Positions 49,778-55,438 of a stretch of DNA of 55,438 nucleotides are shown piece after piece (position 1 is the first letter of the stretch; every line of letters begins with the position of its first letter). Source of the stretch: CAVUAN01 sp963739435 (GTDB lineage: Bacteria; Acidobacteriota; Thermoanaerobaculia; UBA5066; Gp7-AA6); assembly GCA_963739435.1 (NCBI GenBank), contig CAVUAN010000020.1, positions 1 through 55,438 of the forward strand. The letters are read 5' to 3'. A model generated the notes under the pieces. It made no database searches, had not been told where the DNA came from, and worked only from the letters and a program-made list of their open reading frames with translations. Made by a program: the position numbers and the translations under genes.

Positions 49778-51877
49778 AGGCCTGGGGCCGCCAGCGCTCC
49801 CGTTCTTCCAACAGGAGAGCGTCGACCTGCTCGACAGGCAGGGGCCGGCTGAACCAGTAGCCTTGCATGGCGTCGCACCCGCTGTCGCGCAGGTAGGCGA
49901 ACTGCTCCTTGGTCTCGACGCCCTCGGCGATGACGTTGAGGTTCAAGCCGTGCGCCATCGCGACGACCGCTTTCACGATGCCTCTGTCGGCCGAGTTCGT
50001 CACCACGTCGCTGACGAAGGACTGGTCGATCTTGAGAGTCGTCACCGGGAACTTCTTCAGGTAGCTCAGGGACGAGTACCCGGTGCCGAAGTCGTCGATC
50101 GAGATGCCGACTTTCAGGTCGCGCAACGCGAGGAGGTTGGCGACCGTCACCTCGGCATCTTCCATTGCGACGCCTTCCGTGATCTCGATCTCCAGCGCTT
50201 CGGGCTTCAGAGACGATTCCGACAGGGCGCGCTCGACGGTCGAGACGAGATGCCGCTCGTGGAACTGGCTGGGCGAGAGGTTGATCGCGACGCGCAGGTC
50301 GTCGAATCCGCCGTCGTGCCAGATCTTCAGCTGGCTCGACGCCTGCCCGAGAACCCACTGGCCGAGCGGCACCATCAGGCCCGCCTTCTCGGCGACGTCG
50401 ATGAAGGCGCCCGGCATGATGAGCCCCTTCTCCGGATGCCGCCAGCGCACGAGCGCTTCGAGCTCGACGATGCGGCCGGAAACGAGGCTCAAGACCGGCT
50501 GGTAGTGCAACACGAGCTGCTGGCGCTCGAGGGCCTGACGCAGGCCTGCCTGAACGTCCAGCCTCTTGATCGCGTCTTCAGAGAGCTCCGGCGCGCTGAC
50601 CTGATAGTTGTTGCGGCCCCGCTGCTTGGCCCGGTACATCGCGTTGTCCGCGCTCCGCAGGAGAGTCTCCGCGTCATCCCCGTCGTCCGGGAAAATGCTC
50701 ACGCCGATCGAGGTCGTCAGGCTGAGCCCCCGGCCGCCGGCCGAGAAAGGCTCCGCGACGGACTCGAGAAGCTTGTGGGCGACGATCGCCGCGTCCTCGC
50801 GCACGGACGATCTCGGGAAGCAGGACGACGAACTCGTCTCCGCCGACGCGCGCCACGGTATCCGCGTCCCGCACGCAGGCCGTCAGCCGCCGCGCGACTT
50901 CCTGGAGCACGGCGTCGCTCGAGACATAGCCGATGCCGTCGTTGACGGACTTGAAGAGATCGAGGTCGAGGTACAGGAGGGCTAAGAGCTTGCCGCCGCG
51001 GCGGGCCTTGCCGAGACAGATGTTGAGGCGCTCCATCAGGAGAGACCGGTTTGCCAGGCCCGTCAACGGATCGTGGAACGCCTGGTAGATGATCAGCTCC
51101 TCGGTGCGCTTCAACTCGCCGATGTCCCGCGCGATCGACGCGAAGCCGACGAGATTGCCCGAGGAGTCGCGGATGGGAGAAACCGAGACCGCGACGTCGA
51201 CCGTCGAGCCGTCTTTCCTCACCCGCACCGTGTCGAAGCGCACGGCGCTTTCGCCGGCCCTGAGCTTCTCCTCGACGTCCCGCGTCTCGCTGCCGCGCTC
51301 GGGCGACTCCAGGATCGAGACCGGTTGGCCGAGCATCTCGGTCGGCGAGTAGCCGAAGATCTCCGCCGCGGCCGGATTCCAGCTGACGACCAGGCCCGTC
51401 GACGGAGGTGCCGATGACGGCGTCGTGCGAGGACTCCATGAGCGCGGCCATGCGGGACAGCGTCGCTTCACGCCGCCACCGCTCGCTGATGTCGACGGCC
51501 ACGGCGCCCAGGAGCCGGTTGCCCGAAGAGTTCGAAACGGGGAACTTCAGGACCAGCCAGTGCCGGACGCCCGACGGCGTCGGAAGCGTCTCCTCGATTT
51601 CCATGACGGCGCCGGTCGCGAGAACCGTCTGATCGTGGAGCCGAACGCGCTCGGCGGCCTCGGCCGGCAGCCAGTCGGCGTCGGCTTTTCCGACAAGCGA
51701 CTCGCCGTCGGGCGAAAACACGCTCTCGAAGGTCTTGTTGCAGTACACGAGGCGGCCCGTCTCGTCCTTCAGGAACTCCAGGGCCGGGCTGTGATCGCGC
51801 AGCAACTCGATCTCGGGCAGGGTGCGTCCCCCCGTTACTTTCTCGGCGAGCCCGGCGTGCCGGATTGGATGGCTCAT
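49776..51877 (-). CDS. PAS-PAS-GGDEF-EAL cyclic-di-GMP enzyme
   Basis: About 700 residues after repair. Two PAS domains come first (LEFLKDETGRLVYCNKTFES ... and VVSWNPAAAEIFGYSPTEML ... FASIARDIGELK). The GGDEF domain is intact (FHDPLTGLANRSLLMERL, ARVGGDEFVVLLPE) with a possible inhibitory RxxD (RDAD) five residues upstream. The EAL domain is also complete: IVELEALVRWRHPEKGL, VAINLSPSQF, LEIEITEGV, IDDFGTGYSSL, LKIDQSFV, VIAEGVE and QGYWFSRPLP. It could both make and degrade cyclic-di-GMP. Frameshifts lie near 51405 and 50810. No signal peptide or membrane helix. ATG 51877. Confidence 0.9.
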
Positions 51878-52073
51878 TACCTACTCCAGTCCCTTCGAAC
51901 GAAACCTTCCCCGACGCCTTGCTAGTTCAATCTTGCTGCCAACAGTGAGAAGGCCAATAGATTCAATAACTTAGCGCGACGGCATCGCCAATGGGTGGCG
52001 CAAGCGTGTCTCCGGCGCTGACAGAAAACGCCAGAACGGGGCCGGAGCGGTGCTCGATACGCTGCGGCTGCGG

Positions 52074-52305
52074 CTAGGGTCTCGGCGGGTCGGGAGCCCC
52101 TGTCGAGCGGGGTTTTTCGGAGGTGGGGTCGTCCTTTGCCGATTCCTCGGCACCTTCGGCCCCGCCCTTCAAGGCGTCTCGAAATCCTCGGATCGACTCT
52201 CCGAGGCCCTTTCCGAGCTCCGGCAGTTTCTTGGGGCCGAAAACGAGCAACGCGATCGCGAGGATCAGGACGAGGTGCGCCAGGTTGAAGGAGGCCTTCG
52301 AACAT
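52074..52305 (-). CDS. tatA: Twin-arginine translocase subunit TatA
   Basis: About 77 residues. ATG 52305 (MFEG) has GGAGACCGTG upstream. After one frameshift near 52290 the sequence reads FNLAHLVLILAIALLVFGPK, the single membrane helix with the FGP hinge, then KLPELGKGLGESIRGFRDAL, the amphipathic helix, and a charged tail ending APDPPRP. TatA forms the pore for folded, cofactor-loaded proteins. No tatB or tatC is adjacent; the tail length is within TatA/E range. Confidence 0.88.
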
Positions 52306-52398
52306 CACGGTCTCCGTTCGGGAGGAACACCCTCCCCATACTGAGGATAGACGAGAATGAGCCGCCCAGAAGCTTACAGGGGAGGGCCGACTCTCACG

Positions 52399-53914
52399 AT
52401 GGAATCCCTTCGCGTCGCACTTCCCGCACTCGTCCTGATCCTCGTCTACCTCGTCGGAATCAACGTCCTCGGAGGCTTTCTCGGGCGCGGCCAGAAGGAC
52501 GCGCGCGACTACTTCCTCGGCAACCACTCCATGCCCTGGTGGGCCGTCATGGGCTCGATCGTCGCGACGGAGACGTCGGCCCTGACGTTTCTCTCGGTGG
52601 CGGGCGACGCGTACCACAGCGGCTTCACCTTCCTGCAGCTCGTCTTCGGCTACATCGTCGGGCGCATCGCGGTCTCCCGTCTTCTTCTGCCGGCCTACTT
52701 CGAGGGAGAGCTCGCGACCGCGTACCAGCTCCTCGAGAAGACGATTCGGCGCCGGGGCGCGCCGCGTCACATCGCTGCTCTTCATGATGACGCGCGTGAT
52801 GGCGGCCGGTGTTCGCCTGGCGGTTCCCGCAATCCCGATCGCGCTCATCTTGAATGTGCCCGGTCTGGGCGGCGATCCTGATCCTCGCGGGCGGAACCGC
52901 GCTCTACACGTTCCTCGGCGGAATCAAGGCCGTCATCTGGATCGACCTCATCCAGGTTTTCATCTACCTGTCCGGAGCCGTCGCCGCGCTCGTTGTCCTG
53001 GCCTCGCGGATTCCCGGCGGCGTCTCCGGGCGCTCTGCGGCCAACGCCGCGGCCGGCCAGCCCGTCCACCTCTTCGTCTTCGATTTCGATCTCTGCGCCG
53101 GCCCTACACGACTCTGGGCCGGTGTCCTCGGCGGAGCGTTCCTCTCGATGGCGAGCCACGGCGCCGACCAGCTCATCGTGCAGCGGCTGCTCGCGTGCCG
53201 GGGACTCCGGGACGCCCAGAAGGCCCTCATCGGCTCCGGCTTTCTGATTCTCTTCCAGATGACGCTCTTCGTCTCGATCGGAGTCGGGCTCTTCGCCTTC
53301 TTCGGCGGCCGGCCGATCGGACCCTCGGGCTTCCATTCGCCCGACGAGATCTTCCCCACGTTCATCGTGCGCGACCTGCCGGCGTTTCTTTCCGCTTACC
53401 TCGTGGCCGGGATCTTCTCTGCTGCCATGTGCTCGGAGTCTTCGGCAATCAACTCGCTCGCCTCGGCTCTCACGCACGACCTCGTCGGCCCGCTCTGGGG
53501 CGAGGCGCCACATCGAGGGCCGCCGGGGACTTCTGCTCGGCCGCGGCCTGACCCTCGTCTGGACTGCTCTTCTCGCGCTGCTCGCGATCGGCTTCACGCG
53601 CCTCTCGCAGTCGCAGCCGGCCGTCCAGGTCGCCCTCGGGCTCGTCTCCGTGACGGCCGGAGGCCTGCTCGGCGCTTTTCTGCTCGCCCGCTACGTCCGC
53701 CGGGCCAGGCAGGCGGACGTGCTCGTGGCGATCGCCGGCGCGACGGTCTCGATGCTCGCGCTCTGGTTCGGCTCGAAGGGTTGGATCGATCTGCCGCTGG
53801 GCACCGCGGATCGCCTGGCCGTGGTATTCGCTCATCGGCTCCTCTCTGGCATTGTCGACGGGATGGCTCCTGTCTCTGCGCCACGCCAGGCGCCCGCGAG
53901 GGCGACACGCATGA
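52399..53914 (+). CDS. Sodium:solute symporter family transporter
   Basis: About 505 residues after repair. ATG 52399 (ESLRVALPALVLILVYLVGI) is chosen; ATG 52357 would add 14 residues. Typical SSS features: RDYFLGNHSMPWWAVMGSIV, ATETSALTFLSVAGDAYHSG, LGGIKAVIWIDLIQVFIYLS, MASHGADQLIVQRLLACRGL and GIFSAAMCSESSAINSLASA. Frameshifts occur near 52765, 52865, 53510 and 53820. The last helix (YSLIGSSLALSTGWLLSLRH) ends RRPRGRHA at 53914, overlapping the next start (ATGA). The substrate is uncertain (sugar, proline, pantothenate and others are known). Confidence 0.85.
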
Positions 53915-55017
53915 CGGCGACTGTCGCGGCGGTCTTGATGCGCGCCGGCCAGCCGCTCGAGATGCGGCGCCTCGCCGGCGCCGCGCGCGCAGCCGGGCGG
54001 TGCCGTCCTCGAGATGGTCGCGACCGAGGTCTGCGGCACCGACGTTCACCTGCACCACGGCCGGCTTGTCGGGCGTGCCCTACCCGATCATCCCGGGCCA
54101 CGTGAACTGCGGGCGCGTGCTCGAGACGGGCGGCGCGCTCTCGGACGTCGAGGGACAGCCGATCGAGGCCGGCACGTCTCGTCACGTTCTTCGACGTGTT
54201 CGGCACCTGCGGCGCCTGCTGGCATTGCCTCGTCGCGAAAGCCGCCACCCGCTGCCCGCACCGCGGGTCTACGGCATCACGACCTCGGCGAGGACGGCCT
54301 GCTCGGCGGCTGGGCCGAGCAGATCGAGATCCTGCCCGGGCGTCCACCTCGTGCCGCTGCCCGACGGTGTCGACTGCCGAGGACTTCATGGGCGGCGGCT
54401 GCGGCCTGCCGACCGGGCTTTCATGCCGTCGAGCGCGCCGGGATCGCGCTGGGCGACACGGTCGTCGTGCAGGGCAGCGGCCCCGTGGGCTTGAACGCGG
54501 CGATCTTCGCGCAGCTTTCGGGCGCGCTCCACGTCTTCGTCGTCGGCGCGCCGCGCGCGCGCCTCGAGGCGGCGAGGACGGATCGGCGCCGAGGACGTCT
54601 GCGACATCATCGACACGTGCCCGACCCCGCCGACGCGCGTGCGCCTCGGTCCGCGACCGCACGAGCGGCCGCGGCGCCGACGTCGTCATCGAGGCCTCCG
54701 GAAATCCCGCCGCCGTCCCCGAGGGCCTCGAGATGCTGCGCGACGCCGGCCGCTACGTCGTCGTGGGCCAGTACACCGACGGCGGCGACATGGCGTTGAA
54801 CCCGCACCGGCACATCAACCGCCGCCACGCGACTGTGCTCGGCTGCTGGGGCTACGAGTTCACGCACCTCCACCGATCGCTCGAGCTGCTTGCGAAACAC
54901 AAGGACCGGTTTCGCTGGCGCGACCTCATCAGCCGCGAATACCGGCTGGCAGACGCCGCTACGGCGCTGGCGGACATGGAGAAGCTCGCCGTCGTCAAGG
55001 CGCTGATTCGACCGTAG
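53911..55017 (+). CDS. Zinc-binding medium-chain alcohol dehydrogenase
   Basis: About 365 residues after repair. Catalytic zinc ligands are visible as EVCGTDVHLHHG and IPGHVNCGRV, where the usual GHE reads GHV. The structural zinc cysteines are in FGTCGACWHCLVAKAATRCP. The cofactor fold has VVVQGSGPVGLNAAIFAQLS, and the C-terminus reads GRYVVVGQYTDGGDM and RHATVLGCWGYEFTHLHRSL. Indels are frequent between 54000 and 54660. ATG 53911 overlaps the symporter stop, so a transported solute could be oxidised here, but that is inference. It converges on the acetamidase gene three bases away. Confidence 0.85.
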
Positions 55018-55019
55018 GT

Positions 55020-55438
55020 CTAGCGAGCTACTGGAATGCGGCTCTTCGGAATCTTCACCAGCACGGTGTAGTTGGGATCGACGATCTCGACGATCGGCGC
55101 GCGCGCGTTCTGAGAGACGAACTGGTAGGCGTCCATCTCGCCCATCCCCGTCTTTTCGCGCACCCACTGCACCATGTCCTTGAAAGCGGCTCGGGCGGCG
55201 TCCTCGAGCGGCCGGCCAGCGCCGACCGACATGAGCCACTCCGCGTTCTCGATCCGCGGCCAGACCGTGTCGCGGTGCTTGATCAGGTCGACGGTCAGCT
55301 CGACGTTCATCGCTCCCTCGATGGCCGTGCCGATGATCTCGCCCTCACCCATCCCAAAGTGCCCGTCGCCGAAGGAAACGAGAGCTCCGGGCACGCGCAC
55401 GCCCAGGTACACCGTGTTGCCCGCCCGCACTTCCGGGC
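55020..55438 (-). CDS. Acetamidase/formamidase family protein (5' part outside window)
   Basis: The last 138 or so residues are present. Family text includes VYLGVRVPGALVSFGDGHFG, MGEGEIIGTAIEGAMNVEL, TVDLIKHRDTVWPRIENAEW and the C-terminal MVQWVREKTGMGEMDAYQFV. The GDGHxxMGEGE motif is diagnostic for FmdA/AmdA. Members hydrolyse short-chain amides to ammonia and acid; some acidobacterial copies are exported. The frame is intact up to the window edge, and the start is not visible. Confidence 0.85.
   Translation of the reverse strand, partial: PEVRAGNTVYLGVRVPGALVSFGDGHFGMGEGEIIGTAIEGAMNVELTVDLIKHRDTVWPRIENAEWLMSVGAGRPLEDAARAAFKDMVQWVREKTGMGEMDAYQFVSQNARAPIVEIVDPNYTVLVKIPKSRIPVAR

Noticed and set aside
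49494..50945. A 483-residue plus-strand open frame
   Set aside because: It is antisense to the EAL and GGDEF domains and begins inside the PhnD-like gene and repeat B.
51887..52073. A cyclic-di-GMP riboswitch upstream of the PAS-GGDEF-EAL gene
   Set aside because: The conserved GEMM core bases are not found on either strand of this short gap.

Overview
The window is high-GC DNA (roughly two thirds G+C by eye) from a Gram-negative, didermic bacterium: it carries a TonB-dependent receptor, RND efflux pumps, TatA, lipoproteins and PilT. The gene repertoire resembles Acidobacteriota, perhaps near Thermoanaerobaculia: Hanks-type kinases with TolB-like propellers, an outer-membrane receptor with an N-terminal carboxypeptidase-regulatory domain, paired amidohydrolases, a copper monooxygenase-like protein with a CxxCH site, and DUF3943. 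This placement is inference from gene content. It is chromosomal: there are four intact tRNAs, and I saw no phage, transposase or CRISPR.

Layout. 0-3.6 kb: C-terminal part of a kinase-propeller protein, an esterase, tRNA-Pro and a non-coding stretch. 3.6-11.1 kb: an efflux operon (adaptor plus two RND permeases). 11.1-17.6 kb: a triple-PAS protein, tRNA-Arg with a duplicated 5' half, an amidohydrolase, mscL, a DUF3943 protein and a TPR protein. 17.7-23.5 kb: a kinase with an internal deletion, then a hypothetical gene, an extended pilT, a DJ-1/PfpI protein and oligopeptidase B. 23.5-28.1 kb (minus): GAF-PAS protein, amidohydrolase, copper monooxygenase-like cytochrome, Spy-like lipoprotein. 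28.1-32.8 kb (plus): a tight cyclic-di-GMP/two-component cluster (MerR, GGDEF-PilZ, histidine kinase, receiver, degenerate GGDEF-EAL). 32.8-39.5 kb: MFS exporter, a long secreted surface-type protein, and a GntR(YtrA)-ABC operon whose permease carries a propeller. 39.6-46 kb: lysA, a sulfatase-like TPR lipoprotein and a TonB-dependent receptor. 46-55.4 kb: two tRNAs, a sorbosone dehydrogenase-like protein, SYLF protein, a PhnD-like gene between two copies of a structured repeat, PAS-GGDEF-EAL, tatA, a sodium-solute symporter, a zinc alcohol dehydrogenase and a partial acetamidase.

Two properties stand out. First, many clearly homologous genes are broken by single-base indels, some in homopolymers, most densely at 40.8-45.7 kb and 54-55 kb. 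This looks like long-read assembly error, so broken genes are annotated as single genes spanning the shifts. Second, a roughly 170-bp repeat occurs three times and can fold into the same multi-stem structure with compensating base changes; it is the strongest candidate here for an undescribed element. Cyclic-di-GMP signalling (three enzymes plus a PilZ domain), PAS sensors and PilT suggest control of twitching or surface behaviour, but the link is only by co-occurrence.
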